Shown here piece after piece: positions 55,937 through 64,000 of a stretch of 64,000 bases of DNA. The translations under genes and the position numbers were made by a program. The DNA is from M3007 sp041392625 (GTDB taxonomy: Bacteria; Bacteroidota; Bacteroidia; Chitinophagales; Saprospiraceae). Under the pieces are notes generated by a model. The model was given only the letters and a program-made list of their open reading frames with translations. It ran no database searches and had not been told where the DNA came from. How positions within the stretch are numbered: the first letter of the stretch is position 1; each line of letters opens with the position of its first letter. The stretch spans positions 62,001-126,000 of the forward strand of contig JAWKLR010000010.1 in assembly GCA_041392625.1 (NCBI GenBank), written 5' to 3'.

Positions 55937-57376
55937 TTAGGCTGCGGGTATTTCACTTCGAACTTGTTCCTGAATGCTTGGCCTTTTCCAGATAAGGCTT
56001 CCCGCAATCATGCCTATGGCGCTGGCGAAAAGCCCATACATCAAGGGGGGAATTTGCCAAAGAATGGATGAAGCATCCTCCAATCCTGTTCCCAGCCATT
56101 GGGTGTAAAACCAGACTATCAAGCCTACAAACATGGCCAAAATGGACCCGGCGGGGCTGGCTTTTTTCCAGTATATACCCGCAATCAGCGGTACAAAAAG
56201 AGAGACCAGACTAAAAGCCGAAGACTCTCCAACCAATTCATAAATATTTCCGCGGGAAAGTGCCATTGCAGCCGTAACCAGGGCCACAAAAACTACAGCC
56301 CCGCGCATTACCCGCAACAGGTTTTTATCTGAAATATGCGGCATTAGCGGCTTAACCAGGTTTTCACCAATAACCGTTGCCGGTGCCAGCATTGCTCCAC
56401 TTGCTGTACTCAAAATAGCAGATAGCAAGGCACCAAAAAAGAGCACCTGCATGCCGAGGCCGCTGTGTTGCAAAACCAGGGCCGGCAAGAGCAACTGACT
56501 GTCGCCTTCGGCCAGTTCCGGATACAGCATTTTGCCACCAAGCGCAATAATCAGCGGCATGAAGGCAATGCTCAGGTACATGGCAGCAGATAAATAGGAG
56601 GCATTGATGGCGGTGCGCTCACTTTTTGCCGACATGACCCGCTGGAAAATATCCTGTTGTGGAATACTTCCCAAACCAATCGTCATCCAGGCAGCAATCC
56701 ACGCAATGATCGGGCCTGATTTAGGCTCGGGAAAAAATTGAAAAAAATCGTCCGGGGCAGCCTCAATCATAACACCCACTCCACCCACTTGCCAGACAAT
56801 ATCAATTACCAAGGCCAGCAAGCCAATAATGATAATGATGGTCTGCACAAAATCGGTAATAGCCACAGCCCACATACCACCAATGTAGGTATAGCTCAAT
56901 ACCACCACGGTACAAATGATGATGCCCAAATCCCGGTCCACACCGGCCACCACATGAAGCAGGATGGAGAGTGCAACGAGCTGGGCTGCGATCCAACTAA
57001 AATAGGAGGGAGCCATAAAAAGCGCCGAGATAATTTCAGAAGTCTTGTTGAATCGGATCCGGAAAAAATCGTTGAAGGTCAGCAACTGGAGCTTGTACAG
57101 TGGCCTTGCTACAAGCAAACCGGCAAGCAGCAAACAGAGTGAAGCGCCAAACGGGTCTTCGATAATTCCCAGCACTCCACCCTCAACAAATTCCGCTGAG
57201 GCTCCAAGCACCGTTTCCGATCCGAACCAGGTGGCAAATAGTGCACAGGCCGCCATAAACAAAGGAAGGCTTCTCCCTGCCACCACGAAATCGGCTGAGG
57301 AATTCACCCGCCGGGATGCCCACCATCCGATTCCGAATGTCAGCATCAAATAAATAGAAATAAACCCGAGCAACAT
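55937..57376 (-). CDS. Sodium:solute symporter family protein
   Basis: 479 residues with about 13 TM segments. The SSS core is recognisable: the start LMLTFGIGWWASRRVNSSAD and FVVAGRSLPLFMAACALFAT, then WFGSETVLGASAEFVEGG and the later IPQQDIFQRVMSAKSERTA. Members import proline, choline, sugars, urea and other solutes with Na+. The substrate is open. Its place between tryptophan dioxygenase and kmo could hint at an aromatic or kynurenine-related solute, but it runs on the other strand. A promoter-like TACCTTTA lies at 57384-57391. Confidence 0.88.
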   Translation of the reverse strand: MLLGFISIYLMLTFGIGWWASRRVNSSADFVVAGRSLPLFMAACALFATWFGSETVLGASAEFVEGGVLGIIEDPFGASLCLLLAGLLVARPLYKLQLLTFNDFFRIRFNKTSEIISALFMAPSYFSWIAAQLVALSILLHVVAGVDRDLGIIICTVVVLSYTYIGGMWAVAITDFVQTIIIIIGLLALVIDIVWQVGGVGVMIEAAPDDFFQFFPEPKSGPIIAWIAAWMTIGLGSIPQQDIFQRVMSAKSERTAINASYLSAAMYLSIAFMPLIIALGGKMLYPELAEGDSQLLLPALVLQHSGLGMQVLFFGALLSAILSTASGAMLAPATVIGENLVKPLMPHISDKNLLRVMRGAVVFVALVTAAMALSRGNIYELVGESSAFSLVSLFVPLIAGIYWKKASPAGSILAMFVGLIVWFYTQWLGTGLEDASSILWQIPPLMYGLFASAIGMIAGSLIWKRPSIQEQVRSEIPAA

Positions 57377-57399
57377 AGTTGGCTAAAGGTACGCTCTTT

Positions 57400-57608
57400 A
57401 CCTGTTTATTCGGCCCTGCGGGCCTTGTTTATTCTAGTGGTCAGTGATCAGTAGTCAGTTTTTTTCAATCAATCATTCTGAGTAATAATTTCATCAAATC
57501 ATCCTAGCCCGAAGGGCGTATCATCAAATCATCATTTTCTATAAACAAATAAACAAGGGAAAGCGCAGCGTCCCGAATAAACAAGGCCCGCAGGGCCGAA
57601 TAAACAAT
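57400..57608. repeat. Dispersed composite hairpin repeat, near-copy of 9720-9830
   Basis: GGCCCTGCGGGCC, then a GTGGTCAGTGATCAGTAGTC run, GCCCGAAGGGC in ATCATCAAATCATC spacers, GGGAAAGCGCAGCGTCCC, and GGCCCGCAGGGCC in AATAAACAA spacers. It is directly downstream of the DUF6089 stop, as the 9720 copy is for its gene. No gene is present. Confidence 0.88.
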
Positions 57609-57609
57609 T

Positions 57610-58335
57610 TTAAAATCTCGTTTGATTGGGATTGTTGAGGATAAACGATGCGCTGGCGCCGAAGAAATAGTACCAGTCGCCGCTGTCCGGATTTCCATTG
57701 ATGTTGACGCCATCGAGGTCGTCAGAAAATACGGGGCGCCATCCTCCTTCCACACCCAGGATGAGCCGGTCGAGCAGATCGAGGCGCAAGCCTACGCCCA
57801 TAGGGGCCAGGACAAAGTTGGTTTGTAGGTTTTCCTCCGGGAAGGGGACCTTCAGGTAGATATCCCGCTTGTCGGGTGTGCCGACATACTGGGCTTTGGG
57901 ATCGGCAATGGTCATGCCTACGCCGAGGTAGACGTAGGGCGACAAGTGCACTTTGTGCACACCAGTAGGTGAAAAGCGTTCTTTGGCAAAGAAATTCCAT
58001 TCGGCAACTCCGGCCCACTCATAGAAGGTCGTGCCAAATACAAAGCCTCGCTCCGCCAGATCGGGCGAGTTGCGGTCGTCGCCACTGATAGAGCCTGCGT
58101 ACAGGTGGGCTTTTAAAGATAAGTTGGGATTGACGTGGTAGCGCACAAACAGGCCAAAGCCCGTTTGTAGCTCGGTCAGATCGACTGCTTTTTCTGCTAC
58201 ATCACCGGAATAAGCGGTGCCTCCAAAGAGCAGCCCGGCTTCTACAAAATGCCGTTTTGGGTGGTAGGAATATTTGTTTTGGGCCTGTACAGGCACAGCA
58301 ATGGCCAGTAAAAGGCCAAATAATACAATACGCAT
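57610..58335 (-). CDS. DUF6089 outer membrane beta-barrel protein
   Basis: 241 residues with signal peptide (ends VPVQAQ). The start YHPKRHFVEAGLLFGGTAYS and the later LAPMGVGLRLDLLDRLILGV and GDWYYFFGASASFIL are those of the DUF6089 family, an eight-stranded-barrel-like group found in Bacteroidota. The protein ends in an aromatic-rich strand, as outer membrane barrels do. Function unknown. It is monocistronic. Confidence 0.88.
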   Translation of the reverse strand: MRIVLFGLLLAIAVPVQAQNKYSYHPKRHFVEAGLLFGGTAYSGDVAEKAVDLTELQTGFGLFVRYHVNPNLSLKAHLYAGSISGDDRNSPDLAERGFVFGTTFYEWAGVAEWNFFAKERFSPTGVHKVHLSPYVYLGVGMTIADPKAQYVGTPDKRDIYLKVPFPEENLQTNFVLAPMGVGLRLDLLDRLILGVEGGWRPVFSDDLDGVNINGNPDSGDWYYFFGASASFILNNPNQTRF

Positions 58336-58477
58336 GGGACTCGGTTTAGGAATGTGCGATTAAATAATGGGGTTATCCAACAAAGTTCATCCTTTTTATC
58401 TTAAAAAGGCAAGTGTTGCATGCAAGTTTTCTCAAAACTGAACAAATTTTATCAAGAAAAAATCTTGAAAAATCGGC

Positions 58478-58987
58478 TTAATTCAAGTCTTCCGGCGATC
58501 CGGGATAGCTGATATCCAGCACACGCAATCGTTTTCTTTTACCCAATTTCACTTTTTTGGGTCGGAGCATAAGGAATCCCAGCGGAATGCTCGTCCCGGA
58601 AATAATGGCAGCGGTGGTCCAATTTACATCGTCCTTATACCAGAAGTCACCAATAGCAGTGGCAGCCGTCCAGGAAATGCCAAAAATAATGAATTGTGCA
58701 CCCATGACTTGAGCAAAACGGTGTTTGGGAAGTTTGATGGCTGCAATTTCACTGATTTTAAATTCCTGAAATCCCAGGGTAACGGTTTGTTTTTCTACAT
58801 CAAAATCATTCATAATCGCCTCTTCCCAGATCGGATTGGGGTCGCGCAATTGAAAAACCAGGGTCTCACCCTGATGCAACCGAATGGAACGCGCCTTGTT
58901 TACCGTTTCGATTTGCATGATTTTTTGTGCAAACCCCATTTGTACACAGACAAGAATAAGGAGAATCGGGTACAGGTATTTTTTCAT
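58478..58987 (-). CDS. Exported protein with two C-terminal membrane segments, unknown
   Basis: 169 residues from the ATG at 58987 (KKYLYPILLILVCVQMGFAQ, a clean signal peptide); the 42-base longer reading would spoil it. Residues 22-100 look beta-rich. Two hydrophobic stretches follow (AQFIIFGISWTAATAIGDFW; TTAAIISGTSIPLGFLML), then a very basic tail (PKKVKLGKRKRLR). No domain is recognised. It is divergent from kmo, with 189 bases between starts. Confidence 0.7.
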   Translation of the reverse strand: MKKYLYPILLILVCVQMGFAQKIMQIETVNKARSIRLHQGETLVFQLRDPNPIWEEAIMNDFDVEKQTVTLGFQEFKISEIAAIKLPKHRFAQVMGAQFIIFGISWTAATAIGDFWYKDDVNWTTAAIISGTSIPLGFLMLRPKKVKLGKRKRLRVLDISYPGSPEDLN

Positions 58988-59104
58988 AAAAAATAGTTGA
59001 TTTAGGCATCCTCTTACATGTAAAAGCACTGGTATTAATGTGCATCACCCAACAGGCTGACCACTTACCACATACCACTGACCACTATAACAAAACAAGT
59101 TCTT

Positions 59105-59112
59105 ACTTTTGG
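59105..59112 (+). promoter_or_regulatory. -7 promoter element for kmo
   Basis: TACTTTTG (TAnnTTTG), 64 bases upstream of the ATG at 59177. No strong -33 TTG at ideal spacing was found. Confidence 0.45.
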
Positions 59113-59176
59113 GCAACAGTTTAATGTAAACGTCTTTGATGTACAGATCGCTTCCAGGCGGTAAAATAGTAGATTT

Positions 59177-60526
59177 ATGGCAAATAAAAATCGAGATGCA
59201 ATTGTAGTGGGCTCCGGCCTGGTTGGCTCACTTTGGACCGTTTTTTTGGCAAAAAGAGGATATAATGTGAAGGTGTTTGAGCGCCGTCCGGACATGCGGG
59301 CAAAAGGCTATCTCGGCGGGCGTTCCATCAACCTGGCCATGAGTGAACGGGGTTGGAAAGCAGTTGAAAAAGCGGGTATTCGCTCCGATATCGAAAAAGT
59401 TGCCATCCCCATGCCCGGACGCATGATGCATGCGGTGGATGGAAACCTCTCGTTTCAGCCATACGGGCTGGAAGGGCAAGCCATTTACAGCGTGAGCCGG
59501 GGCGGATTGAACCTGGAACTGATGCGTATTGCCTCGGAATTTCCCAATGTTGAATTTTATTTTGACCACCCCTGTGTGGATGTTGATACCCATGAGGCCA
59601 AAATCCGTTTTGAAGACCTGAAAGCAGGCAAAGTTGTTGAGTTGGATGCCCCGCTGATTTTTGGAACCGATGGTGCATTTTCAGCAGTGCGTGGCGCAAT
59701 GCAGCGGACCGACCGCTTCAACTACCGCCAGCGGTACCTGGAACACGGATACAAGGAGCTCCACATACCACCGGCTGAAGGCGGAGGTTTTCGAATGGAT
59801 AAAAGCGCCCTGCACATCTGGCCAAGAGGACATTTTATGTTGATTGCCCTACCCAATGCAGATGGCAGTTTTACCTGCACCCTCTTCCTCCCATTTGAAG
59901 GGCCGGAATCCTTTGAAAAACTGGATAGCGATGCTGCTGCCCGTCAGTTTTTTGAGCAGTATTTCCCCGATGCGCTGGAGCATATGCCCACCTTTTCGGA
60001 GGACTTCCGAAATAACCCGAGTTCTTCATTGGTTACGGTCAACTGTGATCCCTGGCAATATGACAAGCGCATCCTGTTGCTGGGTGATGCCGCCCACGCC
60101 ATCGTGCCGTTTTATGGACAGGGGATGAATGCGGGTTTTGAAGATTGTACCATCCTGGATGAACTAGTTGACACCTATGACCACGACTGGGAACAGATCA
60201 TTCCTGCGTTCGCAAAAGACCGCCGTCCCGACGGGGATGCCATTGCAGAACTGGCGCTTCGAAATTTCATTGAAATGCGTGATTTGGTAGGGGATCCCAA
60301 GTTTTTGCTTCGCAAAAAAATTGCCACCTACCTCCACGAGAAATATCCGGATTTTCTGCCGGTGTATTCCATGGTTTCCTTCAGTCACATCCCATACCGG
60401 GATGCCTGGGCGGAAACTACTTCACAAGACGAACTGTTCCGGCAGATACTCGCTATCCCCGACATTGAATCCAAATGGGATGGACCCGAAATGGAGCAGG
60501 TGTTCCTGAACTGGCGAAAAGGCTAG
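59177..60526 (+). CDS. kmo: Kynurenine 3-monooxygenase
   Basis: 449 residues, full length for KMO. FAD motif AIVVGSGLVGSLWTVFLAKR (GxGxxG), then FERRPDMRAKGYLGGRSINL and AMSERGWKAVEKAGI, the family-specific RSINLALS-like start. The second FAD site is LLLGDAAHAIVPFYGQGMNA with GFEDC. The C-terminal helical region (FLRKKIATYLHEKYPDF, then MVSFSHIPYRDA) is as in KMO. It hydroxylates kynurenine with NADPH and O2. With tryptophan dioxygenase it leads to 3-hydroxykynurenine, a precursor of quinolinate/NAD or of 3-hydroxyanthranilate breakdown. The remaining genes (formamidase, kynureninase, 3-HAO) are not in the window. Confidence 0.95.
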   Translation: MANKNRDAIVVGSGLVGSLWTVFLAKRGYNVKVFERRPDMRAKGYLGGRSINLAMSERGWKAVEKAGIRSDIEKVAIPMPGRMMHAVDGNLSFQPYGLEGQAIYSVSRGGLNLELMRIASEFPNVEFYFDHPCVDVDTHEAKIRFEDLKAGKVVELDAPLIFGTDGAFSAVRGAMQRTDRFNYRQRYLEHGYKELHIPPAEGGGFRMDKSALHIWPRGHFMLIALPNADGSFTCTLFLPFEGPESFEKLDSDAAARQFFEQYFPDALEHMPTFSEDFRNNPSSSLVTVNCDPWQYDKRILLLGDAAHAIVPFYGQGMNAGFEDCTILDELVDTYDHDWEQIIPAFAKDRRPDGDAIAELALRNFIEMRDLVGDPKFLLRKKIATYLHEKYPDFLPVYSMVSFSHIPYRDAWAETTSQDELFRQILAIPDIESKWDGPEMEQVFLNWRKG

Positions 60527-60529
60527 GGC

Positions 60530-62569
60530 TTATTTTTTAACCAGTTCAATTTTCTCGATTCGGTCGCCCACTTCCAGGGTGTTTACCACGTCCATGCCTT
60601 CGGCAACTTTTCCAAAAATGGTGTAACGCCCGTCGAGGTGTGGGGTAGGAGAGTGGGTGATAAACCACTGGGTTCCTTCCGTGTCCCTGCCAGCGGAGGC
60701 CATGCCCAGGTAGCCTGCCTGATCATACCAGCACAGACCAATTTCGCTTCGGATGGTGTAATCCAATGCGCCGTATCCGTCGCCCCGTGGACAGCCGCCC
60801 TGTACTACAAAGTTGGGGACGACCCGGTGGGTTGTTTTTCCGTTGTAAAACCCGTCGTTGATCAGTTTGATGAAATTGACCACTGAACCGGGAGCCCATT
60901 GTGGGTAGAGCTCGAGGTCAACGGCTCCTTTGTTGGTTTGCATCCGGACGCGCTGGCCTACTTCCATGGTGGTAAGGAGGGGCCAGTCGATGGGGTGGTT
61001 GAACCGCGGCACGTAGGGAGCTGGTTCCGGTTTTTCTTCAAAAAATGCGATCACTTTTTTCAACTCCATATACGCTTCCAGGTCGCGCGGCATTTTGAGG
61101 GCTGCGAGGCTGGCATTGAAATCCCGGATTCGGCTTGTATCGCGCAGGCTTCGGTAGTTGAGAGCCGGGGCCATAAAGCCATTTGCGGAAGCGGCTATCA
61201 TTCCGGGATCACCGGATGCAACTACTTCGCGGAGGTGGTTGTAGATTTCCCGGCGGGCACCTCCGGCACCTTCACCCAAATGTTGGAAAAAGTCTTTTTT
61301 ATTGGCAATAGCCGCAAGGGCTTCTGCGGCCGCTGTTTTTACTGCGGGGTGCGAGTCTGCCATTCCTTTGGAGTAAATCCAGCGGAATTGCCACCCGGTC
61401 TCTGCGAGTGCTTTCAGGCATGCTGCCCGTTCGTAGGGATTGTCAGATTGCAAGAACTGTTCGCGAAGTTGGTACACGACATAGTCTCTTGAATCGGGTT
61501 TGTACACCTGAGTAAGCCATTTGTTGGAGGCGTGATACAGTGCAACGCGGGTTGGCCAGGGAAGTTTGGGCAAATCACGGGCCGTTCGCCAATACACATC
61601 TGCATCGCGGGCGGTACCATGTTGGATAAAAAACTCGGCTGCTGTTCTGGAAACATGTGGGTTGGGATCGGATAAATACGGGGTGAGGAGGCGCAGTACG
61701 GTATCCGGTTCAAATTTCCCAAGTGCCCGGATGATGTTGCAGGTAACCCGCCAGTCCCGTTCGTTTTCAATCACTTTTGTCAGGATGGAAAAAGCAGGGT
61801 CTGCGGATGATTTTCCCAATGCGGTGGCTAGCGCCATGCGGACATCGGGGTCGGTGGCGCGCACGTATGCTGCAGCAAGTCGGGTTGCCTGAAGGCTGTC
61901 GGGTTTAAAATCGGTAGTGCGAGCCAGGTAGTGGGCAGCCATAAGGCGTGCTGAGTTGGGAAGGCGGTCGTTGGCCGCATTGTGCAACATGGTTTCGGTT
62001 GCTGTTGGGTCGGTGATGTTGCGGAGTGCAAATTGAAAGATAGCCCGGTTGCGGCCTTCGAGCAAGAGGGTATCGGTTTTTTCGTAGGTGGTGATGGCGG
62101 CCATCTGCTTCAGGCTTTCCAGGTTGCCGCACTTCCCGATGGCTTCAAGAATTACAGCATTGAAGCGTTGGTGGTTGGAAAGGCTGTCTTTCCCGTCAAA
62201 TGCTGCGGTGAGCAGGGGCTCCGCGGCGGCTGCTTTGGTCTGGCCCAGGGCAAAAGCGGCGGCGATGCGCACATCTTCAACGGGGTCCTGGAGCAGTTGT
62301 GCAAGGCCGGTTATCTGACTGGAGTCGCCGGATGAAGCGAATGCCAGGGCAGCCAAATACCGCAGTGTTGCATCTTGGTTGGTGAAGTACTTCGCCAGAC
62401 TATCGCTTAGTCTTTTATCCCGAAAATCATACAGTTTTTGAACCGTAGGATCGGTGAGATTTAGTTCGATTTTATCGCTCGATCTCTGATTGCCCTGTTC
62501 GGGTGGGATGCAGGAAAAAAAGGAACTGAGGATAACAATAGAAATAAGGAACAAAAGTACCGTACGCAT
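60530..62569 (-). CDS. HEAT-repeat lipoprotein fused to a cyclophilin-type peptidyl-prolyl isomerase
   Basis: 679 residues. Lipoprotein signal with FFSCIPPEQ (Cys at about 20). Residues about 45-500 contain HEAT/PBS-like repeats (DATLRYLAALAFASSGDSSQ, LLQDPVEDVRIAAAFALGQT, DPDVRMALATALGKSSADPA, DPNPHVSRTAAEFFIQHG). A cyclophilin domain fills about 540-679: MQTNKGAVDLELYPQWAPGS, VVPNFVVQGGCPRGDGYGA and GTQWFITHSPTPHLDGRYTI. The fusion is common in Bacteroidota and is thought to act in envelope protein folding. Its stop lies 3 bases from the kmo stop. A TACCTTTG promoter lies at 62595. Confidence 0.9.
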   Translation of the reverse strand: MRTVLLFLISIVILSSFFSCIPPEQGNQRSSDKIELNLTDPTVQKLYDFRDKRLSDSLAKYFTNQDATLRYLAALAFASSGDSSQITGLAQLLQDPVEDVRIAAAFALGQTKAAAAEPLLTAAFDGKDSLSNHQRFNAVILEAIGKCGNLESLKQMAAITTYEKTDTLLLEGRNRAIFQFALRNITDPTATETMLHNAANDRLPNSARLMAAHYLARTTDFKPDSLQATRLAAAYVRATDPDVRMALATALGKSSADPAFSILTKVIENERDWRVTCNIIRALGKFEPDTVLRLLTPYLSDPNPHVSRTAAEFFIQHGTARDADVYWRTARDLPKLPWPTRVALYHASNKWLTQVYKPDSRDYVVYQLREQFLQSDNPYERAACLKALAETGWQFRWIYSKGMADSHPAVKTAAAEALAAIANKKDFFQHLGEGAGGARREIYNHLREVVASGDPGMIAASANGFMAPALNYRSLRDTSRIRDFNASLAALKMPRDLEAYMELKKVIAFFEEKPEPAPYVPRFNHPIDWPLLTTMEVGQRVRMQTNKGAVDLELYPQWAPGSVVNFIKLINDGFYNGKTTHRVVPNFVVQGGCPRGDGYGALDYTIRSEIGLCWYDQAGYLGMASAGRDTEGTQWFITHSPTPHLDGRYTIFGKVAEGMDVVNTLEVGDRIEKIELVKK

Positions 62570-62594
62570 GGACCAGCATTTTTAAGGTAAGATG

Positions 62595-62602
62595 CAAAGG
62601 TA
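62595..62602 (-). promoter_or_regulatory. -7 promoter element for the HEAT-cyclophilin gene
   Basis: The complement reads TACCTTTG, an exact match 26 bases upstream of the start codon. Confidence 0.55.
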
Positions 62603-62738
62603 TGAAATATGCAGTCCAATTCCGGTGGTTTTTAGGTGTGCAGAAAACTTAACACTGGCAATGGTTTGTTATTTATGTTTTTATATATAAATGTTATTTT
62701 AATACAAAAGTCAGCTAGATTTTTTTAGTGAAAAAAAT

Positions 62739-62746
62739 TACCTTTG
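62739..62746 (+). promoter_or_regulatory. -7 promoter element for the lamin-tail-like protein
   Basis: TACCTTTG, 36 bases upstream of the ATG at 62782; the spacer upstream is very A/T-rich. Confidence 0.55.
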
Positions 62747-62781
62747 ATGACCTTTATTTTTTATTCTAATCAAATCATCTC

Positions 62782-64000
62782 ATGAGTTTAACTTTTACAC
62801 AAGGAAATATCCTTGGGTTAACACCTTGTCCTGTGCGTTTCCCGTACGTGTTAGGATTCCTTTTTTCTTTCCTGATTTTACCAGGTAGTGCAACAGCCGG
62901 AGAACCGGTCTATGCACCAAAAGGAACCGCAATGGCTTCTTGTACTGAGCTGTTTATTTCAGAGTACGTAGAAGGTTCTTCCAACAATAAGGCGATTGAA
63001 ATTTACAACCCAACCGGCTCGGATATTACGCTGACCGGCAATTATGAGTTGCGCTTTTATTTCAATGGAAGCACCTCTGCCACTACAACCATTGCACTCA
63101 CGGGGGTTGTCACTTCCAATGATGTTTTTGTTGTGTGTGACGATAGTTCTGATCCATTAATTTTGGCTGTTGCAGATCAGCAATCTACTGCCACCTTTTT
63201 TAACGGGGATGATGCAGTTGAACTCTACAATGTCAATACGGGATTGGCTGTTGATGTGATCGGTCAGATCGGGTTTGATCCGGGATCCCAATGGGGGACC
63301 GGCCTGGTTTCTACACAGGATAACACCATTCGCCGTATGACTGCCATTGACATGGGCGATGCCGATGGTTCGGATGTGTTTGACCCGGCTACTGAATGGG
63401 ATGGTTTTGACAACAATGATTTTACCGATTTGGGTACATACAGCAGCACCGCTTGCCCCTTGTCAACAGGCTGCTCCGAATTGTTTATCTCTGAATACGT
63501 AGAAGGTTCTTCCAACAACAAAGCGATTGAAATTTACAACCCAACCGGCTCAAGCGTAACGCTAACCGGTAATTATGAGTTGCGTTTTTATTTTAACGGA
63601 GGCACTTCTGCCACTACTACTATTGCACTTACAGGAACTATTAACTCAAACGATGTTTTTGTTGTGTGCGACGATAGTTCTGACCCTTTGATTTTGGCTG
63701 TTGCAGATCAACAATCTACTGCCAGCTTTTTCAATGGTGACGATGCGATTGAACTCTACAACGTGAATACCGGCCTGGCTATCGATGTGATTGGTCAGAT
63801 CGGATTTGACCCAGGTTCCGAATGGGGCGCAGGCTTGACCTCCACCCAGGACAATACCATTCGTCGCATGAGTTCCATTGATGCAGGCGATCCTGATGGT
63901 TCGGATGTATTTGACCCGGCCATCGAGTGGGAGGGCTTTGCAAACAATGATTTCACAGGACTGGGTTCACATGCCAGCATTTGTGGATGTGCTCCATACA
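62782..64000 (+). CDS. Secreted protein with tandem lamin-tail-like domains, 5' part
   Basis: Open from the ATG at 62782 to the window end (406 codons, no stop), so the gene continues beyond. A long signal peptide (PYVLGFLFSFLILPGSATAG) is followed by two near-identical units of 177 residues starting at 62947 and 63478. Each begins ELFISEYVEGSSNNKAIEIY and runs through LTGNYELRFYFNG, NDVFVVCDDSSDPLILAVAD, FFNGDDAVELYNVNTGLA and DNTIRRM, the lamin-tail domain pattern. In bacteria such domains occur in secreted nucleases and large surface proteins; a T9SS tail may follow outside the window. The copies differ by few residues, which suggests recent duplication or gene conversion. A third copy may begin at CGCAPY. 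Confidence 0.85.
   Translation, partial: MSLTFTQGNILGLTPCPVRFPYVLGFLFSFLILPGSATAGEPVYAPKGTAMASCTELFISEYVEGSSNNKAIEIYNPTGSDITLTGNYELRFYFNGSTSATTTIALTGVVTSNDVFVVCDDSSDPLILAVADQQSTATFFNGDDAVELYNVNTGLAVDVIGQIGFDPGSQWGTGLVSTQDNTIRRMTAIDMGDADGSDVFDPATEWDGFDNNDFTDLGTYSSTACPLSTGCSELFISEYVEGSSNNKAIEIYNPTGSSVTLTGNYELRFYFNGGTSATTTIALTGTINSNDVFVVCDDSSDPLILAVADQQSTASFFNGDDAIELYNVNTGLAIDVIGQIGFDPGSEWGAGLTSTQDNTIRRMSSIDAGDPDGSDVFDPAIEWEGFANNDFTGLGSHASICGCAPY

Noticed and set aside
63264..63980. Two minus-strand frames of 85 and 61 residues at the window end
   Set aside because: They are antisense shadows of the tandem lamin-tail-like repeats, which is why they resemble each other.

Overview
The window is chromosomal DNA from a member of the Bacteroidota, most likely the Saprospiria (a Lewinella/Haliscomenobacter-like relative). 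The evidence is: a PorZ-type type IX secretion (T9SS) protein and a T9SS C-terminal sorting domain; Bacteroidota housekeeping promoters (TAnnTTTG at -7) upstream of many genes; little sign of Shine-Dalgarno sites; a 16S rRNA with Bacteroidota features; and DUF6089, DUF2167 and HEAT-cyclophilin proteins typical of the phylum. There is no prophage, CRISPR array, plasmid gene or recognisable defence island.

Layout. 0-12 kb: GNAT end, porZ, nadD-rbfA, tRNA-Lys, an FAD oxidoreductase, arsC-like reductase, an unknown protein, a VanW protein, an OmpA/PD40 envelope protein, a lipoprotein/TPR pair and fbp. 12.3-14.6 kb: DUF2141 and mlaF-like genes riddled with indels, then a two-tier repeat array. 14.6-19.7 kb: lptB, a YqeY protein, a four-helix-bundle protein, a conserved unknown, one ISAs1-like insertion sequence and an inverted copy of the repeat array. 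19.7-37.2 kb: metabolic and envelope genes (nitroreductase, cupin-like protein, fructosamine-kinase-like protein, MBL/beta-CASP hydrolase, exported methyltransferase, DUF2167, T9SS cargo, a broken glycosyltransferase-like gene, a propeller/alpha-beta-hydrolase protein, flippase, CYTH, NifU, ComF). 38.0-43.7 kb: an rRNA operon (two promoters, 16S, tRNA-Ile, tRNA-Ala remnant, 23S, 5S, terminator). 43.7-46.0 kb: a DUF2201/VWA gene with a leucine-rich-repeat-like partner. 46.7-53.5 kb: one efflux operon (TetR, TolC, HlyD, two ATPases, two ABC-2 permeases) resembling YbhGFSR/CecR. 54-60.5 kb: tryptophan catabolism, with an Rrf2 regulator, tryptophan 2,3-dioxygenase and kynurenine 3-monooxygenase around a sodium-solute symporter. 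60.5-64 kb: a HEAT-cyclophilin lipoprotein and the start of a secreted protein with duplicated lamin-tail-like domains.

Three signals deserve attention. First, an intergenic repeat family is built from short GC-rich hairpins set in constant A/T-rich spacers; the stems differ between copies but both arms change together. Second, the rRNA operon departs from near-universal sequence at several core sites and holds an apparently decayed tRNA-Ala. Third, frameshifts in otherwise well conserved genes fall mostly in short homopolymers, which points to consensus error at least as much as to gene decay; this caveat also applies to the rRNA.
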